In this document: positions 23,315 to 34,880 of the stretch, one piece after another
How the letters are laid out: every line of letters begins with the position of its first letter
Position numbering within the stretch: the stretch's first letter is position 1
DNA from: Pezicula radicicola
Lineage: Eukaryota > Ascomycota > Leotiomycetes > Helotiales > Dermateaceae
Assembly (NCBI GenBank): GCA_003008705.1
Contig: PDUO01000013.1
Location: 268,702 to 332,701, forward strand
Reading direction: 5' to 3'
DNA: 64,000 nucleotides
Translations under genes and position numbers: made by a program
Notes under the pieces: model-generated
Database searches by the model: none
What the model was told of the DNA's origin: nothing
What the model saw: only the letters and a program-made list of their open reading frames with translations

Positions 23315-25344
23315 GATGAATGACGGTACGAAGAAAGAAGGAGGGTTGCTGTGATGGTGAAAATGGAACAGTACGGCAATACCTCCGGAGCACTGTACGT
23401 CTTGCGCTGGGCTGCCTTCAAAATGCGGGGAGGGGCGATCTTTTCACGGCCCGTTGCTCCGAGTGACAACACCCCTCGCTTTTCATCGCTTTTCATCACA
23501 AACAGTAGGCAATTAAGGTAGCCAGCATTTGATAGAATTAATACTGTAGGCAAGTATCTACCTAGGTACACTGTATCCATGCATCACTTACAATTATTTA
23601 GCAGCGTCCAAATATCTAGTCATCAAAACTTTCATACCTTCCGCCAAAAGCTTCTGGTATATCTTGGAGGAATCAGATGGTAAACCAACTCCACCATGTA
23701 CGTCGTTTATACAACGGATGTTCCTCCTGTACCTGAAGAAATTTCCCCTCTTCGGCTTGCCAAAATCATTCTGGCAGCTTCTGATCTCCTGATTCAGGAG
23801 TCTCTTGAATGATAGCCAAATCTACTGTGGCCAACTTTGCAGATACCCCGAGCACTTCGTTAAGCATCACTATCAATCGACCTCCATGGATCTCCAAGTT
23901 AGGATTTTTCTGATTTCCAACTATATCGCACCAAGCCACCTCAAGGTCTATCCTTTTCAGCCCTTGGAGGCTCGCTATAAAATGTCCCAGGGCCGTAGCC
24001 ATATTTCTACACGATGAAGCAATCCATCCAGGGATCTATGCATTTGATAGTGAGAAACTCGGTTTAGTCTGCTTCAAGTTAGTCAAAAGCGTAAAAGAAA
24101 ATCACTCGCTATGAGAGTTATCTTACGAAATATCAAGGTCAAGCCTTTGCAATCTTAAGATAGTCTTGTTCGACAATCTCTCGGCGCTGCGTCCTCTGAA
24201 CTAGAAATAATTCGTTTCATGCAAGACAAACCCATTGTCTCTATAAAGCAAGTGCAGAGCTACTTCGTAAAGCGTAGGGTCTGGCCTCAATGCAGCAACC
24301 AGTGCTGTTTTATTTAGGGTTAAGCCCATTTCTACTTAGGTCATTGACCCATCCAACGCAAAGCTTGTAGATGTGCTCGCGAAGCTCCGGAGGCAGAATA
24401 TAGAGAGTGCTCTGGCTTGGATATTTATGACCGCTGCGATATGTCAGTTTTAATAGCTAAATATCGTAAATACCAGGAAGCTTACCTATTCGTCACTAGC
24501 TTTTGAATTACAATTTTGGTATCCTTGGATTCGTCCATCTCGAGGTTCGAAATTATTGTTTTGGTATTTTTGAATTCGTAAATCTCAAAATTTGAAGTGG
24601 TTTTTGGTCGTAATGTGCCACTGTAATGGATATCAGTTTCTAAAGCCAGTGTAGGCTAGAGATGACGATACTCACTTAGTCGGGTGCTAAATCAGTCTCA
24701 ATTAGTATACAGGAGCTAAAACTTAGCTGTCAGCCGGTTTACCAAAAGAAAGTTAATAAGCATGTAGTTATGTATGCCTAATAAAATAACTAGCATCCAA
24801 CGATTCTTACTTACTTGTCCTAGAGGTTTACACAGGAAACTTGGCTTGACAGGTTATCACACAGCTCGCTTAATTTATGTTGTGATATGTAACGTTGAGG
24901 GCTTTGATCGCTTCTATCAGCGAATTTACTCATCAGACATTTGCTTGGTTTCAGTCATTAATAATATTTATCAAACCACCTCATCAGGCTTGGTAATAAT
25001 AACTCATGCTTTCCAATTATCTATAACCACTAGTTCGATTCTTCTGAAAAATATACTTAAATGCTTGTGTATGGGTAAACCTCCAATGCGGCTTGAAATT
25101 GGGGGGACTTGGTCCAGCCTGTTTTGGGCCGTTACAGTTTGCTTGTTCCATGACCAATTAGGCCGTATTCTATAGGGCTTCAAAATTGGGCCGGCTCTGG
25201 CTTCATGCTTTGAAGCACCCAAACCACCATCAATAACAAGATCTTTGCTCATCATCTCCCAGCGAAGTAAGTAGAAAAGACTTCAAACTATAAATCTTCA
25301 ACTTTTTTCAGCTGCCAGCACCTTGCTGTATCAAAGCTTCTTGG
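23315..25344. other. 2 kb gene-poor stretch
   Basis: A minus frame at 24002-23766 (78 codons, ALGHFIASLQGLKRIDLEVAW) has coding-like composition but no start context, partner exon or known motif; it may be a gene remnant. The plus frame 24774-25175 looks random. A small 45-bp direct repeat lies at 24514-24596. Confidence 0.45.
24514..24596. repeat. 45-bp tandem duplication, diverged
   Basis: TTTTGGTATCCTTGGATTCG at 24514 recurs as TTTTGGTATTTTTGAATTCG at 24559. Several of the differences are C-to-T or G-to-A, though not all. Confidence 0.65.
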
Positions 25345-27186
25345 CTAATAGTCTATGGTTGCAGTTCCAATCTCTCCAGCCTTCTGAACGACGACTTGCA
25401 TTTTCGCATCAAAATCATCCACACACCTCCATGGATATGAGTAACCCACGATCTTGTCACCATCCACCAGTCCGGCCTTCTGTACCCTACTTCCATCTTT
25501 GACACCCATCACAACACCTTTTTCAAAACTCTGCCGGTCCATACCAAAATCTAAAATCTCTTGTGGTTTCTCAACCATCTTGTGCATAGTAGCACCAAAC
25601 GCTTTCTCAGGAAATATAAAGAGCTTCCCTCTCTCCATTCTCTGGAAGATCTCCACTGCCTCGTTTCCTATCAACGGTTCAAGAAGCTCGAACCATTGTT
25701 GCAACTCATACGGTTCGCCGTTCTCTCGTTTCTTAGCCATGACCTTGATAGCTTTGTCTTCGATAGGCCGCTGTACCACTCCCGCCACCTTTCCACCTGC
25801 CATATCTCTGGCTCTCAAATCCGTGGATACGACAAAGGCCCAGGCTCGTGCTGAGAGCTGTTCCCGGGCATAATCATCTGATTTGGCTTGTTCCAAGAGT
25901 TCGGTAAGACTGAGATTTATCAAGGGTGAAGTGTAATATTTCATTGCCAGCATATTAAGCGTGGCTTGGAAGTACTTACCATCTCGAAATTGAACGGGAG
26001 GTCGAAACGGAAAGTAGATAGACAAGGCGTTGGCCAAACCTTCATAAAGCCAACCTTCGATTTGATGGGGAGCATTTGGAATAGGTGCGAGGAAGTTGTG
26101 AATCAATTCATGTGCCATACAACGTACCAGATCATAATCCTGAGCAGAGTCGATTCGAGCGTCGTAGGAGAAAATATTGCTACGGGGAAATGAAGTGTTC
26201 CCAAATCCTTTCGCTGGTACTACATTTCGAATAAATGTCCGATATGGCTTAGAAGAAGTTATGGGGTCAGAAAACCAAGCGGCAACCTTCTTCTGTGAGA
26301 ATGCGTAGTGTATATCTTTGATTAACTCGATATTTGGTGGTAAGGCCCCAAACCAGTAATAGCCGTACCCACCCGCTATTTCGTCAGAAGGGCTAGCTGG
26401 ATAGCTCTGAACGGGGCCAACCATATATATTGCATTCTGTAGCGTCTCACTATCTCCAGTAATTTCTTGTGGACCTGGACCTTCGCCAAAGGTCGATACA
26501 GCTCGAGTATTTGTAGGACTATTGGTAATATCCCAAGATATAATATGACGGTAGATAGCAGGAGATAAAGACCATCTGCACTGGCTTGACCCTGGCAACG
26601 GAGGGTTGAGAATGAAGGACCGTCCTTCTCCAACGTATCCTCCACCTGGTTCAGCTTGAGGGGTGATATGATATCGTATGTTCACAATTCCCGAATTGGC
26701 TCTGGGTATGAATCCTAGATGGCCCGGTTCTGGAGAAACAAAGAGTGCCCAGGAATCTCCGTGGGATCCCCACTAGGCACTTAATGGCCCTTGCTCGTCT
26801 ACAACTTGACAGTCTTCAAAGCTTGGTGGGCGACCTGCCTGGTCTGCAGTTTTCCTATATTCGAGAGGAGATGTAACAATGAGATCACTAGGACGAAGAT
26901 CAGGAGAACCAAGGTTTATTTCAACAGCCAAAGATATGACTTTCTGAACTGATCGATGTTCTCGAAGATGGGAGCGATAAGAACCTTGAAGGTAGGCAGA
27001 GTCGCCATGGCGGTTGAAGCACACCTCGGGTACAAACAAGACAGGACGGTCACTTCTCAGTATGATTGAATATACAGGAAATTGAAACTGAATGGGAGAT
27101 AAAGAGAAGGATGAGGTGATGTTGAGTAGACGTAGGTAAGAGGCGAAGGATATGTGCTCCAAACATAATGTGTCGACAGGGGGCAC
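25345..27186 (-). pseudogene. M61-like metallopeptidase with PDZ domain, interrupted by in-frame TAG
   Basis: A single frame of 1842 nt encodes one protein but is broken by TAG at 26775-26773. Downstream of the break lie SWALFVSPEPGHLGF, the zinc motif HELIHNF (about 26110), the third-ligand region GWLYEGLANAL and a C-terminal PDZ-like piece (GSRVQKAGLVDGDKIVGY). That combination fits gluzincin aminopeptidases of the M61 type. Upstream of the break is LFVPEVCFNRHG...SDLIVTSPLEYRK, an N-terminal beta domain. The upstream frame has no ATG before a TAA near 27232; its first start-like codon is GTG at 27186. No GT-AG intron removes the TAG without losing the clearly homologous flanks. The long, otherwise clean frame implies recent damage, a sequencing error, or readthrough. 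A shorter protein from the ATG at 26685 would keep the zinc site. Confidence 0.65.
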
Positions 27187-27638
27187 TGTACTCCTACAGT
27201 AGACAAAGACGGCACACCATTGACTTTAGACATGGAGCGCGTTGAGCCTACTCATCCGCTCTACTTCTACCTTCGTACAGGGAATATGATACTGTAGCTC
27301 TGACAGACTCATGGACCAAAGCACTAGAAATGGTATTACCTAGTACGACAGAGTACAGTACTATCAAGATCGCGGGGTCGCTTTATCAACAAATTTATAA
27401 TTCTTCAGCCTTGCCAACGCGTACTTACATTGCTACCTATCCACGGCGTCTCGAGGAAAAGGCCACAGACCTGGGTGAACGCGGGCGTTCCAGAGGATTC
27501 CAGATCACTAATGCGCTTCTGAACCCCGTCGACTCTTTTTTCATTTTCGAGTCGTGCTCCTGACAATTACACAAAGCTTCCTCAGCCTCTCCCCGCAATC
27601 CCGTTACTACTGTACAAAGCCAGCAGGCCTTCCACAAG
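27187..27638. other. Divergent promoter region of the peptidase and wss1 genes
   Basis: About 450 bp with no supported gene; overlapping small frames on both strands only. Confidence 0.5.
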
Positions 27639-28995
27639 ATGCCAGAAGACGATGCGCTGGTGCTCGAGTATTCTCATCTCAAAAACCTTCCCCGCGAGAA
27701 GGAGGCGCTTCACAATCTGAAAAAGATCGCTTCTCTCGTGAAGCCTATTATGAGAGCTCGCAGCTGGAAGGTTGGCACTTTGGCAGAGTTCTATCCAGAT
27801 CAAAAAAACTTACTAGGTGAATACAGTGCTGCTATTGAGGAGATCTGGCTGACTGGATGAAGGTATCAATCAGAACAGAGGCCAGAAAATATGTCTACGG
27901 CTTCGGTACCCTGGCGATCAGGACCAGTTTCTTCCCCTCGAACAAGTTGTCGATACGATGCTCCACGAATTGGCCCACAATGTACATGGCCCTCATAATG
28001 CAGAATTTCATGCGCTTTGGGACCAACAACGGAAAGAGTACGAGGCTTTAGTTTCGAAAGGGTATACAGGAGAAGGATTCTTGTCAGACGGTCACAAACT
28101 AGGTGGAAGACGAATTCCAAGGCACGAAGCTAGGCGGATTGCGACAGCAGCAGCGGAGAAAAGGCGAACTCTCAACTCTGGATCTGGTCAGAGACTTGGT
28201 GGTGCACCTGTTCGCGCTGGAACTGATATCCGAAAGGTTATCGTGGAAGCTATTGAGCGAAGAAATACGGTATTGAAAGGCTGTGGATCTGGAAACAAGG
28301 ACGACAAGGAGATCAATGATCTCGCCGACAGTGCTACACGCAACGGCTTCAAGACTAAGGCCGAAGAAGACGAAGCAAATGAGCGAGCTATTTCGCAAGC
28401 TTTGTGGGAACTTGTGCAAGAGGACCAAAAGAAAGAATATGGAGATTCTTATATTCCGACAACGGCTGCAAACCCTACTGGAAATGGTGGTGGTCAGATT
28501 GGTGGTGAACCACGATCGTCATCAAAGGCCCCAGAGTCAGCTCATTCAAGCTCATCTACGCCGTCGAGGTCAGGCTCATCAAAGCCATCAGAATTTCCGT
28601 CTACACGAGCTCCGCCTCGACATATTAGCCGCCTGGTGTCCGAACTATCTCCAGAAAAGCGTACCCAAGCCTCAAAGAAAGCCAGAACTGAATTGTCAGT
28701 ATATGCTCCATCAGAGTCAGTAAATTCACCACCAGTTTCAGCAACTGGGTGGACTTGCCCCATCTGCACGCTTCATAATCCTGCCGATTTTCTCTCTTGC
28801 GATGCTTGCACCGCTGAACGGCCAGAAGACATCACTCGCCAGATTGCCGCAGCCGCTCGCCAAACGGCCACTCCTGGACTGGGATTGAAAGCACCAGGAA
28901 CCAAGACGACATGGCAGTGCCGCAATTGTACAACAGTCATGGAAGACCAATGGTGGACTTGTTCAACCTGTGGCAAGATGAAGGAGAGTAGCTGA
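27639..28995 (+). CDS. wss1: DNA-protein crosslink repair protease Wss1 (WLM domain)
   Basis: Nuclear metalloprotease that degrades proteins covalently trapped on DNA, acting with Cdc48 and SUMO (known for the family). Exons 27639-27816 and 27863-28995 give 436 residues. The N-terminus KNLPREKEALHNLKKIASLVKPIM and the zinc site HELAHNVHGPH (His94, Glu95, His98, His104) define the WLM domain. A basic linker with KLGGRR, a long Ser/Pro-rich disordered region and two RanBP2-type fingers follow (WTCPICTLHN...CDAC at about 360, and WQCRNCTTV...CSTCG at the C-terminus). The two zinc fingers and missing UBL place it with Wss1 rather than Spartan. Start and splice agree with the conserved FYPDQKNLLGIN. 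Confidence 0.93.
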
Positions 28996-29655
28996 ACCAA
29001 ACCAGCTTTAGCCTCTATGAGGCCACGACAAGACTCGGCGACGATATAACGGGCGTAATGGACGGAGTTAAACAATGAAACGGCGTATTTGGTATTTAGA
29101 AGTACGGAGGTATGGAGTATGTATTTTTTAGACATGGGGCCACCTAAATCCGCATTCGCTAAAGAGGTCCGAATAGCTTACGAAGGTGCCGGGGGTAATG
29201 TTTTGCTCACCGCCTAGCAGGGGTTTATGTCTGGCAGAATAGTTGCTACCAATTCTTGGTGTGAACAGAGGATTGCGTCCCTGCCAGTACCCACTAGCAT
29301 CAGGGTAATTTAATACACCCCAACATTTCAGGTCGGTTCGGCCGTTAGTCGATACCCGCCCCAGAACATCATATTCGACATAATTACACCGAAGGAGGCA
29401 TATTCTATCATGCCGTCGGGATTATCTCTTTCTTTTTTTCCTTTTGTTGGACTACAGTAGGCTTATCCAAATTCCATGACGCGCATCGTCATACTTCTTC
29501 CAAGAGTAGACCTCCATAAAAGGTCATCTACTTTCCAGAGCACCTCATATCATTTCCATCACCAGTCCTCCACCAGTTAATTTCTCACAAGAAACACCCA
29601 AAAGCCTTTCTTGATCTATCTTCATTGCAAACGATCATCTACTGCACTCGTCAGA
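28996..29655. other. Intergenic 3' flank of wss1 and promoter of the DUF2306 gene
   Basis: No gene is seen. A pyrimidine tract (about 29427-29447) lies some 200 bp upstream of the next start, a common feature of fungal promoters. Confidence 0.5.
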
Positions 29656-30737
29656 ATGTCTACCACAGAAACAACCCCTTTACAAAGACGAGGAAGATCA
29701 GTAGATTGTCCTCCATCAACGAGGTCTAACTCCAAGCACATCTCAACACCCCAGCGATGGGCAGGCTTCCAAAAGCAGTCAAATTTCATACTATTTCTTA
29801 TGACCACCGGGATATTTGCATTGTTCTGTATCACACGCATAGATTCTCTGAACTACACAAGATGGCTGCAAAAGTCTTTCATAGGACATAGGTTCTGGTT
29901 CTCAGATGGCACGATGGCTTTTCTCATGAAGATTCATTTACGTAGTGTAATTCGTAAGTCTTCCATTTGTTCACGGACGAAAAAGCAATTTGCTAATGTA
30001 TTAGCCGCGGGGATCCTTCTTCCAGTTCAATTCATTCCATCAATCCGACGGCGGTATCCTTACTTTCATCGCCTCGGAGGAAGACTGTCCTTCATTCTTC
30101 TCTTGGTGGGCAATATCAGTAAGCACAGTCTATCTTTTCTACGGACGCTGAAATTAACATCAAATTAGCAGCAGTTGGCGTTGCACCTCACTCATTTGGA
30201 GGTACAATCACAACACAAGCGGCCATCATATTTCTCGCTTCCTTAACAACCTTCACAATATACAAGTCATGGACTTCTATTCGTGTCCTTCACATTGACC
30301 AGCACCGCGAATGGGTCCTACGTACCTGGTCCTATGCCTGCTCAATCCTTACTCTCCGCATCTTTCTCGCACTCTTCGCCATTATATTCTCATCCATAAG
30401 CCCCCGAGCATATCGAAGCGCAACCTCATGTGAAGAGATGCTTTTCCTTTACACTGTGCAGAACTCGTCTCTTAGCGACCCCTATTTACGTTACCCAGAA
30501 TGTAATAGTACTATGAACAGTATTAGACCTGCTTATGCCGTGGTAACGCCAGCACTGGGCAAGGAAAGACCAGAGGAGGTAGTTGCCATGCTGAACATGT
30601 GTTTTGGTGTTGCGGGATGGGCTGCTATACTTATTCATGCTTTGGGTGTGGAGATTTATTTGAATGCTACAAAGGAAGAGGATGAGAGATTGAGGAAAGT
30701 GAGCGCTATAAGGAGAAAGGCTGCTAGTTTGGAGTAA
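29656..30737 (+). CDS. DUF2306 family polytopic membrane protein
   Basis: Exons 29656-29953, 30005-30118 and 30169-30737 give 326 residues. About six membrane segments are visible: ILFLMTTGIFALFCI, IPAGILLPVQFIPSI, LSFILLLVGNI, AAIIFLASLTTFTIY, ILTLRIFLALFAIIFSSI and MCFGVAGWAAILIHALGVEI. The order WFSDG-T-AFLMKIHL, PxYFHRLGGR and WVLRTWSYACSILTLR is that of DUF2306 proteins, whose conserved His residues resemble cytochrome-b561-like folds. Activity is unknown. The true start is the ATG at 29656; a longer frame begins only with TTG. At the second junction an acceptor three bases later (AGCAG) would remove one Ala. Confidence 0.85.
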
Positions 30738-31016
30738 TTGATACTGGGCTTTAGCGTGTAAAAACAGATAGATGTATTTTAATAGATAATTTCAATGTGA
30801 GAATTCATTAACACACCTTTGGCGAGCTTTTACGTGAAGGAATTCAGTTTCAATTTGTAGCAAAGCTTACCTTTTAAGAGCTTTTGTGGTGGCGGGATTC
30901 AAAACTGTGAGTTATTGGGTGGGATCAAGAAGTCCGTCAGTTAAGGAATCTAGAGCGATGATATAGTTGTTTTAATGTATTGAGATAAGGAAATTCACCT
31001 TCAGCAAACACCAAAA

Positions 31017-31129
31017 GGACAGGTGGCCGAGTGGTTATGGCGCGTGACTCAAGATATCATATCTTACAGCCTAAAAGGCTGAGCATTCTCGTAGGGAAAC
31101 CTGCAGGGGTTCGAATCCCCTCCTGTTCA
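31017..31129 (+). tRNA. tRNA-Leu(CAA) with 32-nt intron
   Basis: Acceptor stem GGACAGG pairs with CCTGTTC (one G-T), discriminator A. D arm GCC/GGC, anticodon CAA at 31050-31052, long variable arm TAGG-GAAA-CCTG, T arm AGGGG-TTCGAAT-CCCCT. The intron (31054-31085) follows position 37, as in all known fungal tRNA-Leu(CAA). The anticodon stem CGTGA/TCTCG has one T-T mismatch. Confidence 0.93.
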
Positions 31130-31973
31130 ACAGAATAATATTTTTTCTTTCTCCCCTCTATGAGGGAGTTGGATTTTTGTTCTTTTTTGGCTCGTTCTTT
31201 TCCCGGTTGCAAAAGTAAAAGGTTTGCGAGGCTAGGTGGGGTAAGAACTTCAAGCGGTCTCGGAGTTACAAGCTAGGGTAGGTCGAGTACAAACTAGAAA
31301 TAATGGCCCATATTTTCAAGCTTTAGTAGCAAGAGTTGAAAAATTGGTAATCTTTTGCTTCGCAATAATATTAAAACGAAAGAAAATACATGTTGTTATG
31401 TCAGTTTGCACACTTACTAGCATACTTATGGTGGGCTAGCAGGTACTTCGTTGGGCACATATTTACCCACCTCACTTACATCTTGAGTTACTCATCATAC
31501 CTGAGTATTTTAATCAAAAGGACTCTTTAACTCAAAGCTGCCCTGTTGAAAACAATATTAGGGAATTATAATATGCTGCATACTAAACTAAATCCCACAA
31601 GTCAATAAATGATCAGTGTCTTCAAAAGTACCTTAAGTGATGCATTTTCCCATCGGCAAAACTGGAGCCGAACCTGACTGACCTCACACGTGATACTAAT
31701 GCCTTTGGTGCCTGGCGGCAACCCGCTGTGATGACGCGGAGAACGAAGCTTGTACCTTGTCCTGTCTTCTGTGTTGTATGGAGTCTTCTCCCAGTCTCCT
31801 CAGCTATCTTCCAACCTAAACTCCATACCTAGACTACGCCGACCCTTCAATGCAGCTGTAAACTCCAGCCAGTCCCCTTGACCAGACATTCTTTCTCTGC
31901 ATACCCCACAGCAACGAACTTCGAGGTCGTCGCAATCAGCTTCCCCTCTGCCCCGCGCAATCACCTAGCTTAG
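31130..31973. other. Intergenic, tRNA-Leu to snx4
   Basis: The first 500 bp is AT-rich with no gene. The last 300 bp is C-rich and probably the snx4 promoter and leader. Confidence 0.5.
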
Positions 31974-33423
31974 ATGGAGCACAACAACTTTGCCAGCGTC
32001 GCTTGGGAGGGTCCAGGACGTCAGAACGAGGAACACTTGTCCCGAGACCACAGCGATGGTGAGGATCCTGAGAATGGTGCGACCAATACGAAGGATCGTG
32101 AAGGTTTCGGCAGGGCTTTGGATCTAGCTGGCACCCAAAAAGGAACTTTAGAATGCACAGTAACTGCGCCGATCAAGGAAAATGATGGCACAAAAGACGC
32201 TTTTGTGTCATATCTGGTCACTACAAATGTTGGATTACCTATACAATGATAAGCTCATAGACTGATTGTTGCTATAGACTACGTTCCCCTCTTTCGCGAA
32301 GCCAACTACCACAGTCCGTAGACGCTTTACCGACTTCGTTTTTCTCTATAAGACCTTATGTAAAGAATATCCACAATGTGCTGTTCCGCCGCTCCCAGAT
32401 AAACATAAGATGGAGTATGTCCGAGGTGATCGCTTTGGAACAGACTTCACGCAGCGCCGTGCCAACTCCCTCCACCGTTTTCTTCGTCGCCTTACACTAC
32501 ATTCCGTGCTCCGACGAGCTGCTCTCCTGATTCTGTTCCTCGAAAGCGCAGACTGGAACGCAACCATGCGATCTCGCCCTGGACGAAAGTCCTCAGCGTC
32601 CGATCAAGGCACACAAAGTGTCTTTGACACCTTTTCAGACACGTTTATAAACGCGTTCACAAAGGTACACAAACCTGACAAGCGATTCATTGAAGTTCGA
32701 GAGAAGTCAGACAAGCTCGATGAGGATCTTGGTCATGTTGAAAAGATTGTAGCAAGAGTCGCGCGGAGGGAAGGAGATTTGGAGACGGATTACAAAGATC
32801 TTGCGGAGCAGTTCCAGAAATTGATTAACCTTGAGCCCGGAGTCCAAAGCCCAGTTCATGCATTTGCAGCAAGTATCAATGACACTTCGGCGGGGCTAAA
32901 AACTCTGAAGGAACACACAGACCAGGACTATTTAGGTAGCTTACGGGATATGCAGGCCTACAGCACTGCGGTAAAGAATCTACTCAAGGCTCGGGAACAG
33001 AAACAGCTTGATTTCGAACAACTCACTGAATATCTTACTAAATCAACTACGGACCGAGACACCCTAGCATCTACTCATGGAGCAGGAGGATTGACGGGCC
33101 CTGGGGGATTCATTCGCAGTAAGATTGAAGATGTCCGAGGTGTAGATCATGAACAATCTCGAAGAGAGCGTTTACGACGATTGGAGATCCGGATTGATGA
33201 ACTGACACGTGAAGTTGAGGAGGCGAAAAAGACAACTGAGGCATTTGACGAAGAGGTTGTCATGGAAGTTGGCGATTTTGAGAGAATCAAAAGGATCGAG
33301 TTCAAATCTCAGTTCGGAGCATTAGCTGATGCCCATGTAGACTTCTATACAGAAACCATTTCTACATGGGAGAAATATGTAATGGATATGGAGAAGGAAG
33401 GTGGACCTGTCATCACGTCGTAG
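31974..33423 (+). CDS. snx4: Sorting nexin-4 (Snx4/Atg24), PX-BAR
   Basis: Membrane-bending protein that binds PI3P on endosomes for cargo recycling and selective autophagy. Exons 31974-32228 and 32278-33423 give 466 residues. After an acidic N-terminus, the PX domain includes VSYLVTTNTTFPSF (across the intron), VRRRFTDFVFLYKTL with the PI3P-binding Arg, PPLPDKHK and RRANSLHRFLRRL. The rest (about 215-466) is a long alpha-helical BAR domain with heptad-like KLDEDLGHVEKIVARVARRE and ERLRRLEIRIDELTREVEE. The donor GTTGGA is weak, but the join is supported by exact frame and PX alignment. Usually partnered with Snx41/Atg20, not seen in this window. Confidence 0.93.
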
Positions 33424-34017
33424 ATGATATGTGGCTAAGGCAAACTACTGTATTTGCAATTTGGAGCTTTTGCGTTGGATGGAGGCGTGGATTATTGGAA
33501 TGGCGTTTGGGGCGCTAGGGCTAGACACAATTGACTTAATTCAAAGTACCGGATTTCCAATAGGCAACAGAAGCCGTGGTTGGCAATAGTTTTATGTTCT
33601 TGAACCCACCCGGTGGCACAAGGGAGTAAGATTCTACACTGCATATTGGTATGGGCAGGGCATCTAATATATCTAGAATCTTAGTATAAAATGGTGGCCT
33701 AAAACAATTTAATCACAGAATCCTTTGGTTCTGATTGTGTTAAAAGTGTCACGAAGTAAATTGGTGGCCATTCGATAAGCGAGGGGAATAGGGGTTAGAA
33801 GAAAACGGGTGCCAACATAGCAGTTTCACTGGAACACGTCCTCCAAGGGACATAAATCGCGGTTAGTAATCCTTTTTGGATCAAGTATTATCATGGAGAA
33901 CGTTTTCCAAATTCCAATTCCAGATCCACGCCAGACGCTAAAAGTACAAAGGTACAAGCTGTCTCCTAACCCTATCCACCCCAGCCAGCCAAAAAAAAGA
34001 AGTCATAAAATTAATGC
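33424..34017. other. Convergent 3' flanks of snx4 and adk2
   Basis: About 600 bp with no coding signal. Confidence 0.6.
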
Positions 34018-34880
34018 CTAACGCTGTGCAAAACGCCTTGCAAACTCGCTCCAAAGTTTGGGAGTGATCTCATCCGAACTGTTGCCCTGAACTTCCCATA
34101 GGACGCCCTTCTTTGCATAATGCTCTAGCAAAGGTTCACTAGTTTCCTCAAATTTCCTTAAACGCGCAGTCCATGTTGCCTCATCGTCATCGGCACGCTT
34201 AGACAATGGCTCTCCAGTGATATCATCCTTCCCAGGGACCTTGGGGGCGTTGAAAGTGGTGTTATACACTCGGCCGGAAGGCTGATGTACCCATCTTCCT
34301 TGAATTCTTTCCATGATCACCGAGAACGGAGTCTTGAGGGACACAACGAGGTTTATTGGAATGAGGGCGTCTAGAGCTGATGCTTGACTTGCAGTCCGAG
34401 GAAAGCCATCGAGGATGAAAGAGGCAGTAGGCTCATCTGAAGTTTTTGGCGGAGGCCAGGTTTGGGCCAGGGACGGCTGCTCAACGTATAAATCCGTGTC
34501 GAAATCTTGCATCGAGGTAGCAGCATCCGCAGACACGGAGTTTAGGGTGAGGGTATTGGAACCACTCGGGGGAAATAGCCAGCCACGGGTCTTAAGTTCG
34601 TGAAGAATAAGCCGGAGAATCATTGCGTCGGGTACAAGCGCACCGGATTTCATTGTGCTTTCGGCTTTAATGCCTATACCAGCGGTTAATGATTGCAAGT
34701 CTGTACTTCAGAGGGGAAAATACCCAGAGGAGTCTGGTTCTTGACATTGTCTCGTAGCAAGTCTCCGGAGCTTATAGTAGCTAAGTCCGGGAATCTTTTG
34801 AGGAGTCGTTCTGCTTGCGTGCCCTTCCCAACTCCTGGTGCGCCGACTAGGATAACTCGTGCTGCCTTTCGGAGTCGCAT
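34018..34880 (-). CDS. adk2: Adenylate kinase, mitochondrial GTP:AMP phosphotransferase type
   Basis: Transfers phosphate between GTP or ATP and AMP; Adk2 orthologues act in the mitochondrial matrix. Exons 34880-34724 and 34673-34018 give 270 residues. Motifs: P-loop GAPGVGKGT (about 13-21), ISSGDLLRD for AMP binding, ILDGFPRT (Walker B region), and the [16 protein letters not shown] followed by [16 protein letters not shown]. The LID has no Cys, so it does not bind zinc. A roughly 45-residue Ser/Thr/Pro-rich segment sits between the AMP-binding helix (LHELKTRGW) and [10 protein letters not shown], longer than in yeast Adk2. The ATG at 34880 is the first in frame; a longer frame exists only with TTG at 34934. 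The N-terminus (MRLRKAARV) is basic but short for a targeting peptide. Confidence 0.9.

Noticed and set aside
23766..24002. 78-codon minus frame with coding-like composition
   Set aside because: No partner exons, no recognisable family; could be a gene remnant but not supportable.
24774..25175. 133-codon plus-strand frame
   Set aside because: Composition looks random and AT-driven, no motif.
29611..29655. N-terminal extension of the DUF2306 protein
   Set aside because: It starts with TTG; the first ATG (29656) gives the expected N-terminus.
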